A DNA stretch of 64,000 nt from an uncultured Gemmiger sp. (GTDB lineage: Bacteria > Bacillota > Clostridia > Oscillospirales > Ruminococcaceae): the NCBI GenBank assembly GCA_947631565.1, contig CANRLV010000005.1, positions 1 through 64,000 on the forward strand. The letters run 5' to 3'. Of the stretch, positions 49,935-59,751 are shown in pieces (positions within the stretch are counted from its first letter, which is position 1; each line of letters starts with the position of its first letter). The notes under the pieces were generated by a model, which was given only the letters and a program-made list of their open reading frames with translations, was not told the DNA's origin and ran no database searches. Made by a program: the position numbers and the translations under genes.

Positions 49935-50717
49935 ATGCTCGTCAAGCTCATCGCCCACACCAACGACCCCGAGAGGACCATCGCGGCGGCGGCCAAGCTC
50001 TGCTATTCCGACGCCCACATCGAGACGCTGCTCGACGGCCTGACGCCGGAAAAGACCGCCGCGTTCCTGCAAACGCTGTCGGACCTCGGGCACGCCTCGC
50101 CCATTGAGCACGCCAGCTTCACCTTTGGCGTCGAGGGCGTCTCGCGCACGTTCCTCGCGCAGGTCACGCGGCACCGCATCGCCTCCTTCAGCGTGCAGAG
50201 CCAGCGCTATGTGCGCCTCGAAGATTTCCGCTATGTCATCCCGCCCGAGGTCGCGGCCATCCCGGTGGCCAAGGCCCGATTCATCGCGGCGATGGATGCC
50301 GACGCGGCCAAATATCTCGAGCTCGTCAAAGCACTGGAGGAGGCCCACACACAGCGCCTGCTGGCCGCCGGCATGGAGGAGAAGGCCGCCCGCCGCGCCG
50401 CCGGCAAGCAGGCCAACGAGGACGCGCGCTTCGTGCTGCCCAACGCCTGCGAGACCAAGATGGTGCTGACGATGAACTGCCGCAGCCTGCTCAACTTTTT
50501 CAACCTGCGCTGCTGTGAGCGCGCCCAGTGGGAGATACGCGCCGTCGCCGACGAGATGCTGCGCCTGGTGCTGCCGCTGGCCCCGCACATTTTCGCCGCC
50601 GCCGGGCCTCGCTGCCTGACCGGCCCCTGCCCGGAGGGCAAGATGTGCTGCGGCCGGCAAAAGGCCGTGCGCGACAAATACGCCAAGCTGAAAGAAGAGG
50701 CCTTGCAAAATGGGTAA
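49935..50717 (+). CDS. thyX: FAD-dependent thymidylate synthase
   Basis: RHRIASFSVQSQRYV is the RHRxxSxnxxSxR motif; NCRSLLNFFNLRCCERAQWEIR. Confidence 0.95.
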   Translation: MLVKLIAHTNDPERTIAAAAKLCYSDAHIETLLDGLTPEKTAAFLQTLSDLGHASPIEHASFTFGVEGVSRTFLAQVTRHRIASFSVQSQRYVRLEDFRYVIPPEVAAIPVAKARFIAAMDADAAKYLELVKALEEAHTQRLLAAGMEEKAARRAAGKQANEDARFVLPNACETKMVLTMNCRSLLNFFNLRCCERAQWEIRAVADEMLRLVLPLAPHIFAAAGPRCLTGPCPEGKMCCGRQKAVRDKYAKLKEEALQNG

Positions 50718-51384
50718 GCTCATCATTCTGGAGGGGCTGGACGGTTCCGGCAAGGGCACCCAGGCGGCGCTGCTGGCCGACGCACTGGCCGCGCAGGGCC
50801 GTAAGCTGCGCAAGATCACCTTCCCCAACTATGCCAGTGATTCCTCGGCGCTGGTCAAGATGTACCTGGCCGGGCAGTTCGGCCAAAGGCCGGACGATGT
50901 GAACGGCTACGCGGCCAGCGCCTTTTATGCCGTGGACCGCTACGCCGGCTACAAATCGGATTGGGGCGCGTTTTACGAGGCCGGCGGCCTGCTCATTGCC
51001 GACCGCTACACCACCTCCAACGCCGTGCACCAGTGCGCCAAGTGCCAGCGCGCGCAGTGGGACGACTTTTTGCGGTGGCTGTTTGACTTTGAGTACCAAA
51101 AGCTCGGCCTGCCGGCGCCGGACGCCGTGCTTTATCTGGCCGTGGACCCGGAGGTCTCGCAGCGGCTGATGAGTGGGCGTTACCATGGCGACGAGAGCAA
51201 AAAGGACATCCAGGAGCGCGATACCGAGTACCTGGCCCGCGCCCGCGCGGCAGCGGAATACTGCGCGGCAGCTCTGGGGTGGCGGCGCGTGGAGTGCACG
51301 GCAGAGCAAAACGGCAAAAAAAGTATGCGCTCACAGCAGGATATCCACCTGGAAATACTTGCACAACTGGCGGATATCCTGTAA
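50710..51384 (+). CDS. tmk: Thymidylate kinase
   Basis: LIILEGLDGSGKGTQAALLADAL; DRYTTSNAVHQ. Confidence 0.92.
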   Translation: MGKLIILEGLDGSGKGTQAALLADALAAQGRKLRKITFPNYASDSSALVKMYLAGQFGQRPDDVNGYAASAFYAVDRYAGYKSDWGAFYEAGGLLIADRYTTSNAVHQCAKCQRAQWDDFLRWLFDFEYQKLGLPAPDAVLYLAVDPEVSQRLMSGRYHGDESKKDIQERDTEYLARARAAAEYCAAALGWRRVECTAEQNGKKSMRSQQDIHLEILAQLADIL

Positions 51385-51425
51385 AATCATAGGGTACGGC
51401 ATTTTGCCGCGGGAAGGAAAAGCCC

Positions 51426-52250
51426 ATGCTGCGCAAGGCGACCGAACAGGATATCCGCCCCCTGGCCGCGCTGCGCGCCGAGGCCTTTGGCGAGACGCCG
51501 GCCGCGGCCGAGACTTGGCTGCGGGAGGTCGCCGGCCTTGACAACCTGCTGCTGGTGGAGCAGGGCACAGCACCCGCAGCGCCGGCAGCCGCCTTGGCCC
51601 TTGTCCCGGTGCGCGGCGCCGCCCGCCGCGGCTTCTGGCTGGCGATGGCCGTCACCGCGCCGTCCCGGCGCGGGCAGGGCCTGATGGGCCGCCTGCTGCG
51701 GGACGTGCTGCGCGCCTGCAGGGCCGGCGGCTATGCCTTTGCGGCGGCCGCCCCGCCTGACGAGCGGGCCCGCGCCTTTTTGCGCCGCTGCGGCTTTGCC
51801 GATGCCTTTGGCCTGCGTCTGGTGGAAAAGAACATCCCCCAAAATCTGTTCGCCCGCGCCGATTTTGACACCATGACCGTGCGCGAGCTGCTGGCCTGCC
51901 GTGAGCACTGCCAGCCGCGCAGCATCCTGCTGCCGGAGCAAACGATGGCCGGGCTCATCACACGGCTGTACCGGCACGGTGCCACCGTGGCGAGCACGCA
52001 GCAGGGCTACGGGATATACTATACAGCGAACGGATGCCTGTATTTCCCGGAGCTGGAGGCCGAGAGCGACCGCGCCGCCGACACGCTGCTGCAGGCTGTG
52101 CGGGAGCGCACCGGGCGCACGCGCGCCAAGATCCTGCTCAGCGAGGCGCAGCCCTTGTATATGGGCCTTGGCAAGCGGCGGCCCTACGGCATGGTCTGTA
52201 CCCTGCAGCCGCCGCTGCCCGTGCATGAGATGGACCTGCGTGTCTATTGA
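51426..52250 (+). CDS. GNAT family N-acetyltransferase
   Basis: FWLAMAVTAPSRRGQGLMGRLLRDVLRACRAGGYAFAAAAPPDERARAFLRRCGFADAFG. Confidence 0.85.
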   Translation: MLRKATEQDIRPLAALRAEAFGETPAAAETWLREVAGLDNLLLVEQGTAPAAPAAALALVPVRGAARRGFWLAMAVTAPSRRGQGLMGRLLRDVLRACRAGGYAFAAAAPPDERARAFLRRCGFADAFGLRLVEKNIPQNLFARADFDTMTVRELLACREHCQPRSILLPEQTMAGLITRLYRHGATVASTQQGYGIYYTANGCLYFPELEAESDRAADTLLQAVRERTGRTRAKILLSEAQPLYMGLGKRRPYGMVCTLQPPLPVHEMDLRVY

Positions 52251-52325
52251 CCGCGATACGACAAAATACAGAGGACAACAAAACGATGCCCGCGGCCGGC
52301 TGCCGGGGCAAAGGAGTGGATGGTT

Positions 52326-53621
52326 ATGAGAACGAACCGCCGGAGGGATGACTACGACCCGCGCCGCGATGCGCACCGCACCCATGCGGCGCCGCCGTCG
52401 GGGCGCCGCATGGCCTATGACTATGCGCAGGAAGACGACTATGACGACGATGAGGATGACGATTACCCCGACCACCGCCCGCTGTGGCACTGGATCCTGG
52501 GCATCCTGATCGTGGTCGGTTGCGCCGCCGGCATCGCCTGGGGCCTGCAGCAGGCGCTGGGGCTCTATGCCGAGGTGGACGGTTCCAGCTCGCTGGGTGA
52601 CCCGGTCGAGGTGTTCATCGAGTACGGCACCGAGACCCCGGACATCGCCAAACAGCTGATGGACGCCGGCATCATCGAGCATGACTGGCTGTTCAACTAC
52701 TACGCCCGCTACAGCGGCAAGGGCGCCAACCTGCAATACGGCAACTTTACCGTGCAGAAGGGGATGTCGTACAATGACCTGCTGGCTGCGCTGTCGGTGC
52801 AGCAGGTCCACCGCGAGACCATCACCCTGACCTTCCCCGAGGGCACGACCGCCGTCGGCATCGCCCAGATTTTGGCTGAGAATGACCTGTGTGAGGTGGA
52901 TAAGTTCCTGGCCTGCGCCAACGGTGAGGACGGCTCGACCTGGAGCGAGTACAGCTTCTGGGACAAGATCCCCGACACCCCCGGCCGCCTGATGAAGTGC
53001 GAGGGCTATCTCTTCCCCGACACCTACGAGTTCTACGTCGGCGAGAGCGTCAACTACTATGTCGACGTCTTCTACAAGGAGTTTGAAAAGCGCACCCAGT
53101 GGCTGCTCGAGGACATCGAGGCCAAGGGCACGACGCTGAACGACGTGGTCATCCTGGCCAGCTTTATCCAGGAGGAGGGCGGCATCGCCGAGGAGGACGC
53201 CAAGATCTCTGCCTGCTTCCACAACCGTCTTGAGATCGAGAATCCCGAGCTGCGCCCCTACTGCCTGCAGTCCAACACCTGCTGCAACATCATGCAGGAC
53301 ACCGAGAACAACTATCTGTGGAACTCGCCCACGGCCTACTACTATGGCTGGCCGCAGCAGGGGTATATCCCGCAGGACGTGCTGGACGCCTACGACACCT
53401 ACAACAACGCCGGCCTGCCCGCCGGGCCCATCTCCAGCCCCGGCTACGACGCGATGGAGGCCGCCCTCAACCCCGACGAGAGCTTCATGCAGCCGGGCCA
53501 GGAATACTTCTTCTTCGTCACCGGCCACCCGGACAGCGACGTTGCCGGCCAGTATTTCTACGCCCAGACCTATGCCCAGCATCTGCAGAACACCGCCCGC
53601 TGCGGCTGGGCCGTGGAGTAA
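52326..53621 (+). CDS. mltG: Endolytic transglycosylase MltG (YceG-like)
   Basis: LTFPEGTTAVGIAQILAEN, EGYLFPDTYEF, ASFIQEEGG, GLPAGPISSPGYDAMEAAL. Confidence 0.93.
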   Translation: MRTNRRRDDYDPRRDAHRTHAAPPSGRRMAYDYAQEDDYDDDEDDDYPDHRPLWHWILGILIVVGCAAGIAWGLQQALGLYAEVDGSSSLGDPVEVFIEYGTETPDIAKQLMDAGIIEHDWLFNYYARYSGKGANLQYGNFTVQKGMSYNDLLAALSVQQVHRETITLTFPEGTTAVGIAQILAENDLCEVDKFLACANGEDGSTWSEYSFWDKIPDTPGRLMKCEGYLFPDTYEFYVGESVNYYVDVFYKEFEKRTQWLLEDIEAKGTTLNDVVILASFIQEEGGIAEEDAKISACFHNRLEIENPELRPYCLQSNTCCNIMQDTENNYLWNSPTAYYYGWPQQGYIPQDVLDAYDTYNNAGLPAGPISSPGYDAMEAALNPDESFMQPGQEYFFFVTGHPDSDVAGQYFYAQTYAQHLQNTARCGWAVE

Positions 53622-53648
53622 GCCCTGACTTCATGACCGCAAAAGCTT

Positions 53649-53678
53649 GCGCGGGGGCGCCGACAGGCGCCCCCGCGC
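53649..53678 (+). terminator. GC-rich hairpin after mltG
   Basis: GCGCGGGGGCGCC-gaca-GGCGCCCCCGCGC. Confidence 0.45.
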
Positions 53679-53699
53679 TGCACAAAAAGGAGCCCTGCC

Positions 53700-54932
53700 A
53701 TGCTGTACCCGCCCGAGCTCTTGAGCCCTGCCGGCGATTTGACGACCCTCAAGTATGCCGTGCTCTTCGGCGCCGATGCCGTGTACTGTGCTTTACCTAA
53801 ATTCGGTATGCGGGCAGCGCCGGTCAACCTTACGCCCGAGGAGCTGGCCGAGGGCTGCGTGTTTGCCCATGCCCGCGGCAAAAAGGTGTACCTGACGCTC
53901 AACACGCTGCCCACCAACGACGAGCTGGCCGAGCTGCCCAAGGCCATGGAGGAGGCCGCGCAGGCCGGGGTGGATGCCTTTATCATCGCCGACCTCGGCG
54001 TGCTGGCGCTGGCCAAAAAGCATACGCCGGACATGGAGGTGCACTTCTCCACCCAGGCCGGCATCACCAACTACGCCGCCGCTGCCGCCGCGTATGAGAT
54101 GGGCGTCAAGCGGGTGGTGCTGGCGCGCGAGCTGAGCCTGGTCGAGATCGCCAAGATACGCGATCGCTGCCCGCCGCAGCTGGAGCTGGAGGCCTTTGTG
54201 CACGGCGCCATGTGCATGAGCGTGTCCGGCCGGTGCCTGCTTTCGAGCTATATGACCGGGCGCAGCGGCAACCGCGGCGAGTGCGCCCAGCCCTGCCGCT
54301 GGAAGTACCAGCTGCTCGAAGAAAAGCGCCCCGGCCAGTATATGGAGATCGGCGAGGACGAGGGCGGCAGCTATATCCTCAACGCCAACGACCTGTGCAC
54401 AGCGCCCTTTATCGACCTGCTCTGCCAGGCCGGCATCGACAGCCTGAAGATCGAGGGCCGCGCCAAGACCTTTTACTATGTCGCCTCGGTCACCAGCGCC
54501 TACCGCCGTGCGCTGGACGCCTATCTGCAGGACCCGGCGGCCGAGGAATTCACCCTGCCGGACGAGGTGCTGGCCGAGCTCAACAAAACGAGCCACCGCC
54601 ACTATTCGCCGGGCTTCTATTTCGGCCGCGAGCAGGCCCTGCAGACGCCCAGCCACAGCTATGTGCGGGAATGGGAGTTCCTGGGCACCGTCGACCGCTG
54701 GCACCACGGCCAGGCCGACTGCACCCAGCGCAGCAAATTCACGCTGGGCGATACCATCGAGGCGCTGCAGCCCGACGGCAGCGTGGTGGAGTGGAAGCCG
54801 GACTGGATCACCGACGAAACGGGGCAGCGCATCGACGCGACGCCCCACCCCATGATGAAATACACCATCCCGTGCCCGCAGGAGCTCATGCCCTGCAGCC
54901 TGCTGCGGATGCGCAAGCATATCGACGGATAA
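53700..54932 (+). CDS. Peptidase U32 family protein
   Basis: ELLSPAGDLTTLKYAVLFGADAVYCALPKFGMR; FVHGAMCMSVSGRCLLSSYMTGRSGNRGECAQPCRW. Confidence 0.96.
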   Translation: MLYPPELLSPAGDLTTLKYAVLFGADAVYCALPKFGMRAAPVNLTPEELAEGCVFAHARGKKVYLTLNTLPTNDELAELPKAMEEAAQAGVDAFIIADLGVLALAKKHTPDMEVHFSTQAGITNYAAAAAAYEMGVKRVVLARELSLVEIAKIRDRCPPQLELEAFVHGAMCMSVSGRCLLSSYMTGRSGNRGECAQPCRWKYQLLEEKRPGQYMEIGEDEGGSYILNANDLCTAPFIDLLCQAGIDSLKIEGRAKTFYYVASVTSAYRRALDAYLQDPAAEEFTLPDEVLAELNKTSHRHYSPGFYFGREQALQTPSHSYVREWEFLGTVDRWHHGQADCTQRSKFTLGDTIEALQPDGSVVEWKPDWITDETGQRIDATPHPMMKYTIPCPQELMPCSLLRMRKHIDG

Positions 54933-54938
54933 CAATGC

Positions 54939-54972
54939 TGACCGCCCGGACATCTACCGTCCGGGCGGTCAG
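54939..54972. terminator. Hairpin between convergent U32 and helicase genes
   Basis: CTGACCGCCCGGAC/GTCCGGGCGGTCAG. Confidence 0.6.
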
Positions 54973-57362
54973 TCTGTCTGCCAGAAATCCTGCAATTTTT
55001 GCTGTAAAGCGTCAATGCTTGTCACTGACTGCAGGTGACTCCAGTGCGGCGGCATCAGAGCGCGGTAGGCGGGTGCTGAAAAGCGGTCATCGAGCAGCAG
55101 CACGGCGCCGCGGTCCTGCGGCGTGCGGATGAGCCGCCCCGCCGCCTGCAGCACCTTGTTCATGCCGGGGTAGCGGTAGGCGTAGTCAAAGCCGGCGCCG
55201 CGGGTGGCTTCAAAATAGGTCCGCAGCTGCTCCTGGCGGGCGTTCACCTGCGGCAGGCCGGGCCCGACGACAGCCACGCCGATGAGCCGTTCGCCCGCCA
55301 GATCCACGCCCTCGCCGAACACGCCGCCCAGCACCGCAAAGCCCAGCAGCGTGCCCTGCGGCTGCGGCGCGAAATGGGCCAGGAATGCTGCCCGGCCAGC
55401 CTCGTCGAGACCGCTTTCCTGCTTGAGCGTCGGGAGATCCGGGTACAGCGCGGTGAACCGCTGCCAGATGTCCTCGAGATAGCGGTAGCTGGGGAAGAAG
55501 GCCAGATAATTGCCGGGGCGTGCCGACGCCAGCGCCGCCAGATACCCGGCCACGCGGTCGGCGCTCTGCGCCCGGTCCTTATAGCGCGTGCTCACGTCAC
55601 AGGCACAGAACAGGCCGAGGTTTTGCGGCGGGAAAGGGCTGCGCAGCGCCACGGCCGCCGCCTGCGGCACGCCGCAGATGTCTTTGTAGTAACCGGCCGG
55701 GCCCAAGGTAGCGCTGTAGAGCACCGCTGCCCGCCCGCGGGCAAAGTCCGCCGCCAGAAAGGCCGAGGGGTCGAGGCAGAGCTGGGTCAGGCAGACCTCG
55801 CGGCCGTAAACGGCGGCCTGCAGCGTGTAGTGCTCGTCAAATCCGTCCGCCACGCGCAGCCATTCCCGGACATCGAAATACAATTGCAGCAGAATGGCAT
55901 GGGCCTCGTCCGGGACACGGTGCTCCTCGAGCCATTGCTGCAGCGGCTCGCACAGGCGCTGCAAGGCGGTATCGAACACTTCGTCCCGCTGCGGCCGGAA
56001 CAGCACACGGCCAAAACGGTCATCGCCGGCTCCCTCCGCACAGCGGTGCCGCCATTCGAGAAAGCAGTCGTTGACCCGCCCCAGCGCCCTGTGCAGGCGG
56101 CTCTTGCCCTTGCCAAGGCATTTTTTCGCCGCCGCAAAATCACCCTTGCGCAGGCTGGCGCTGTGCATATCCCGTGCGCGCTCGGGCAGGTTGTGCGCCT
56201 CGTCGACCAAAAACAGATAGTCGCCCCTGCGCTCAAAAAAACGCTGCAGGCGCACCACAGGGTCAAACAGGTAGTTGTAGTCCCCGATGATGACGTCGCT
56301 CCACAGGCTCAGCTCCAGTCCCAGCTCAAACGGGCAGACGGTATACTGCTCCGCCACCGCGCGCAGCGCCGCAGCGGTGAGGGCCGGCGTGTCCAGCGCC
56401 GCCCACAGAGCCGGGCGCAGGCGGTCATAGTAGCCGTTGGCATAGGGGCAGCCGTCGGGGCTGCATTCACTGCCCGCGCAGGGGCATATCTTTTCCTTGG
56501 CGGTCAGGCTCAGGCTGCGCAGGCGCAGGTCCGGCGCGCTGCCCCGCAGCAGGGCCAGCGCGTCCTCGGCGGCGGCGCGGGTGGTGCCGCGGGCCGTCAG
56601 GTAGAACACCGGCCCGGCCACGCCCGCGCCCAGCGCTTTGAGCGCCGGGAACAGCACGCTCATCGTCTTGCCGATGCCGGTCGGCGCCTGGCAGAGCAGC
56701 TGCCCGCCCTGCATGCAGGTTTCGTATACCTTGGCCGCCATCGCCCGCTGCCCGGGGCGGTAGGCATCAAACGGAAAGGTGAGCGCCGCCAGGCTGGCGC
56801 TGCGCGCCGCACGCTCCGCCGCCGCCCGTTTGGCCCAGGGGGCGTACTCGGTCAGCAGGCCGGTCAAAAACGCGCGCAGGTCCGCGGCCGTACAGTCGCG
56901 GGTAAAGGTATAGAGCTGTTCCTCATCGGTCTGGTAGTAGCACAGCTGCACGCGCACGGCGGCAAGGCCCTGCTGTTCGGCGTAGATGGCGGCATACAGC
57001 TGCCCCTGCCCCCAGTGCTCCGGCGCATGGTCGGCGGTGATGTGCTCCGGGGGCAGGGTGGTGGTCTTGATCTCGTCGATGACCGTCACGCCGTCGGCGG
57101 CGGTAAAAATGCCGTCGGCCCGGCCCTCGACCGTGTACTCCACGCCGGCGCAGACCAGGGTCTCCCGCAGGGCGACCTCGGCCTGGTAGTCGGCATATTC
57201 TCGTTTGGCTTGCTTTTGCAAAAGGCGGTGCAGGCGCGCGCCCTCGTTGGCGCGGTCAAAGCCGCCGAAGCGGTCGTCGATGCTGCCGCCGCGCAGCAAA
57301 AATTCCGCCAGCTGCCGCACCGGCAGGGTCACGGCCGGCAGCGTTTCCGGCTTTGGCGGCAT
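54969..57362 (-). CDS. DinG/XPD-type superfamily II helicase with N-terminal PD-(D/E)XK-like region
   Basis: QAPTGIGKTMSVLFPALKAL, VDEAHNLPERARDM; CPCAGSECSPDGCPYANGYYDR Fe-S Cys cluster; VIDEIKTTT nuclease-like motif. Confidence 0.9.
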   Translation of the reverse strand: MPPKPETLPAVTLPVRQLAEFLLRGGSIDDRFGGFDRANEGARLHRLLQKQAKREYADYQAEVALRETLVCAGVEYTVEGRADGIFTAADGVTVIDEIKTTTLPPEHITADHAPEHWGQGQLYAAIYAEQQGLAAVRVQLCYYQTDEEQLYTFTRDCTAADLRAFLTGLLTEYAPWAKRAAAERAARSASLAALTFPFDAYRPGQRAMAAKVYETCMQGGQLLCQAPTGIGKTMSVLFPALKALGAGVAGPVFYLTARGTTRAAAEDALALLRGSAPDLRLRSLSLTAKEKICPCAGSECSPDGCPYANGYYDRLRPALWAALDTPALTAAALRAVAEQYTVCPFELGLELSLWSDVIIGDYNYLFDPVVRLQRFFERRGDYLFLVDEAHNLPERARDMHSASLRKGDFAAAKKCLGKGKSRLHRALGRVNDCFLEWRHRCAEGAGDDRFGRVLFRPQRDEVFDTALQRLCEPLQQWLEEHRVPDEAHAILLQLYFDVREWLRVADGFDEHYTLQAAVYGREVCLTQLCLDPSAFLAADFARGRAAVLYSATLGPAGYYKDICGVPQAAAVALRSPFPPQNLGLFCACDVSTRYKDRAQSADRVAGYLAALASARPGNYLAFFPSYRYLEDIWQRFTALYPDLPTLKQESGLDEAGRAAFLAHFAPQPQGTLLGFAVLGGVFGEGVDLAGERLIGVAVVGPGLPQVNARQEQLRTYFEATRGAGFDYAYRYPGMNKVLQAAGRLIRTPQDRGAVLLLDDRFSAPAYRALMPPHWSHLQSVTSIDALQQKLQDFWQTD

Positions 57363-57378
57363 CGGCGGTCACTTCCTT

Positions 57379-58470
57379 TCAGGCAAACAGCTGCCTTTCC
57401 AGCGCCAAACGGATCGCCTCGACGGAGGCAAAGTCGGCGGCAGCGATGTAGTATTTTTCCAGCTCGTCGTGCACGGCCTTGGCGCGGCGCTGCAGGGCGG
57501 CGGTGCGGGTCAGCAGCGCGTCGGCGGTGCGGCGCTGTGCGTTCAGCTCCCTGCGCAGCGCCCGCATTGCCTCGGGGTCCAGAAAACGTCGCATATGCAG
57601 GTTTTTCTGCCCGGCGAAGGTCATCGGGTGCCAGGGGTTCGAGGTCACAAAGGCCAGGCGCAGTTCAGGGAGGATCACGTGGTCGAGCCGGGTCTGGTCG
57701 CTCGCACAGTGGCACAGGATGGCCGCATAGCCGTTGGCACGCGCGTGCGCGGCCAGGATGTCCAACAGGGGGGCCGCCACACCGCAGGGGTCCTGCAGGG
57801 CGTAGACGGTATCGGCCAGCGAGAGCACCGTATCGCGGTAGACGACAAGGCCCTGCGGCGTCGGGGCGCTGAGCAGGCGGTGTTCCCGGGTGCCGGGCAC
57901 GGCGCCGCGGCGGACGGGCATAGTTTTGGCAGCCAGGCGGCGGGCAAAGCGACGCAGCTTTTCGGCGTCCAGCGCCTGCGCCGCCAGGGCCCGGCGCTGG
58001 GTCAGCACACCGCAGGCAAGGGCAAACTGTGCGCCCGCCTGCTGCAGCAGAGAGGCGTTGCGCTTGCCGGCTGTCAGTACGGCCGCACGGTTGGCGGCGA
58101 GGGAACCGTTGTCGAGCGTATCATACAGGCTGACGATGCGCTCGGCGGCGCCGGGATACTTGCAGTCCAGCGTGTGGGGCGCGGTGGCATCAAGGAACAG
58201 CGCCCCAATGTCGGTGAACAGCACGCCGTCCAGGCTGTCCGGGTCGCTGGAGCAATGGATGCGCTCGATGCGGTGCGCACCGCGTGCGGCCGGACGGGCG
58301 GCATCGACCACAGCCAGCCGGCGCATGAAAGTCGATTTGCCGCATCCCGGCCCGGCCTTGATGAGCCAGGCGGTCACGGCCGGGTCGGCGGCGGCCTCCC
58401 GGAACCAGCCGGTAAAGCCGGAAGGGGAGAGCGCCCCCAAAAAGAAATCAACGGTGGGCTTACAGTACAT
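57379..58470 (-). CDS. P-loop NTPase of unknown function
   Basis: AWLIKAGPGCGKSTFMRRLAVVDAA Walker A; ATG preceded by AAAGGAGG. Confidence 0.8.
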   Translation of the reverse strand: MYCKPTVDFFLGALSPSGFTGWFREAAADPAVTAWLIKAGPGCGKSTFMRRLAVVDAARPAARGAHRIERIHCSSDPDSLDGVLFTDIGALFLDATAPHTLDCKYPGAAERIVSLYDTLDNGSLAANRAAVLTAGKRNASLLQQAGAQFALACGVLTQRRALAAQALDAEKLRRFARRLAAKTMPVRRGAVPGTREHRLLSAPTPQGLVVYRDTVLSLADTVYALQDPCGVAAPLLDILAAHARANGYAAILCHCASDQTRLDHVILPELRLAFVTSNPWHPMTFAGQKNLHMRRFLDPEAMRALRRELNAQRRTADALLTRTAALQRRAKAVHDELEKYYIAAADFASVEAIRLALERQLFA

Positions 58471-58550
58471 GGCACAGCCTCCTTTACTTCTGGGCAGACT
58501 GCGCCATGCTATGTTTTGGGCGGCCAAAATGCCACCACGGTTATGATCGA

Positions 58551-59132
58551 TCAGCCCTCGCCGGGGGCGTAGGTGTGAAGGCATACCTCGTGGATCTTAT
58601 CACGCAGGGCGGCGAAATCGGCAAAGGCCAGCGGTTTGTTGTTGGGGTTGCGCAGCAAAGCCGCCGGGTGCAGCGTGGCCATGAACAGCGTGCCCTGCTT
58701 CTCAAAAAACTGGCCGTGCTGCTTCATGATGGGGAATTTAGGGTCGATGAGCTGCTGCGCGGCGATGCGCCCCAGGCAGACGACGATCTTCGGCTTGAGC
58801 AGGCGGAACTGCTGGCGCAGCCAGGGCAGGCAGGCCGCCGATTCCTCCGGCAGGGGATCACGGTTCTCGGGCGGGCGGCACTTGACGATGTTGGCAATAA
58901 AAACGTTTTTGCCGCGGTCCAGGTCGATGGCGGCCAGATAATGGTCCAGCAGCTGGCCGCTGCGCCCCACAAAGGGCAGGCCCTGCTCGTCCTCATTGGC
59001 GCCGGGGCCCTCGCCGACGAACAGCACCTCAGCGTCCGGAACGCCCTGCCCGAACACGACGTTTTTGCGCGTCTCGCACAGGCTGCACCTGGTGCAGGTC
59101 AGACATTCCTGCCGAAGGGTCTCAAAATCCAT
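58551..59132 (-). CDS. Uracil-DNA glycosylase, family 4 (Fe-S type)
   Basis: CTRCSLCETRKNVVFGQG..VLFVGEGPGANEDEQGLPFVGRSGQLLD; MATLHPAALLRNP. Confidence 0.95.
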   Translation of the reverse strand: MDFETLRQECLTCTRCSLCETRKNVVFGQGVPDAEVLFVGEGPGANEDEQGLPFVGRSGQLLDHYLAAIDLDRGKNVFIANIVKCRPPENRDPLPEESAACLPWLRQQFRLLKPKIVVCLGRIAAQQLIDPKFPIMKQHGQFFEKQGTLFMATLHPAALLRNPNNKPLAFADFAALRDKIHEVCLHTYAPGEG

Positions 59133-59226
59133 GGTACGCACCTCGCTTTGCAATGAATATTTACTTATACAAGCGGAAAGCCGGCCCATACTGCATATAC
59201 TAAAGCAGAACGGGGGTCTGTGGGGG

Positions 59227-59748
59227 ATGGAAACCAACCTTTTGCTGCGCTGCGTCTGCCTGGGCATCGGCATGGTGTCGGGCTGCCTGCTCCCGGGCGT
59301 GCTGGCGCGCCGGGCGCTGCCGAAATATGAGGATCTGGCCGCCGCAGCGGGCGAGAGCTTTGCCGTGCTGCTGGCAGGCCTTGTGTGCGGGGTATGCTGG
59401 CCGTTTGCCGCACAAAAGACCGTCTATTACGGTGCTTTCGGCGCCGCGGCGGGGGCGGCGTTCCCCTTGAACGGCAGGCCGCGGCATAATACCGGGCTGG
59501 CCGCGCTCTGTGTGTGGCTCTGTCTCAGCCTGCCCGTGACCGGGGCGCTGTGCTGCGTGGCAGGCTGGGCGCTGGGGCTTTTGCTGCGGCGCCTGCCGCT
59601 GGGGCTGGCGCTGGCGCCGGTGTTCGCCGTGCCGATCGCCGTCATCCAGTATGACACCGAGTGCGCCGTCATCACGGCGGTGGGGGCGGTGCTGGCGCTG
59701 GCCGGGCGCATCCCGCCGGTGCGCCGGCGGCTGTATCACCTGCCGTAA
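59227..59748 (+). CDS. Glycerol-3-phosphate acyltransferase PlsY-like membrane protein
   Basis: Multi-TM protein with PlsY-like layout; motifs diverged. Confidence 0.55.
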   Translation: METNLLLRCVCLGIGMVSGCLLPGVLARRALPKYEDLAAAAGESFAVLLAGLVCGVCWPFAAQKTVYYGAFGAAAGAAFPLNGRPRHNTGLAALCVWLCLSLPVTGALCCVAGWALGLLLRRLPLGLALAPVFAVPIAVIQYDTECAVITAVGAVLALAGRIPPVRRRLYHLP

Positions 59749-59751
59749 CCA

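Noticed and set aside
55374-57872. 832-aa plus-strand ORF antisense to the DinG-like helicase
   Set aside because: Shadow ORF with low-complexity Arg/Ala/Gly sequence and no domains.
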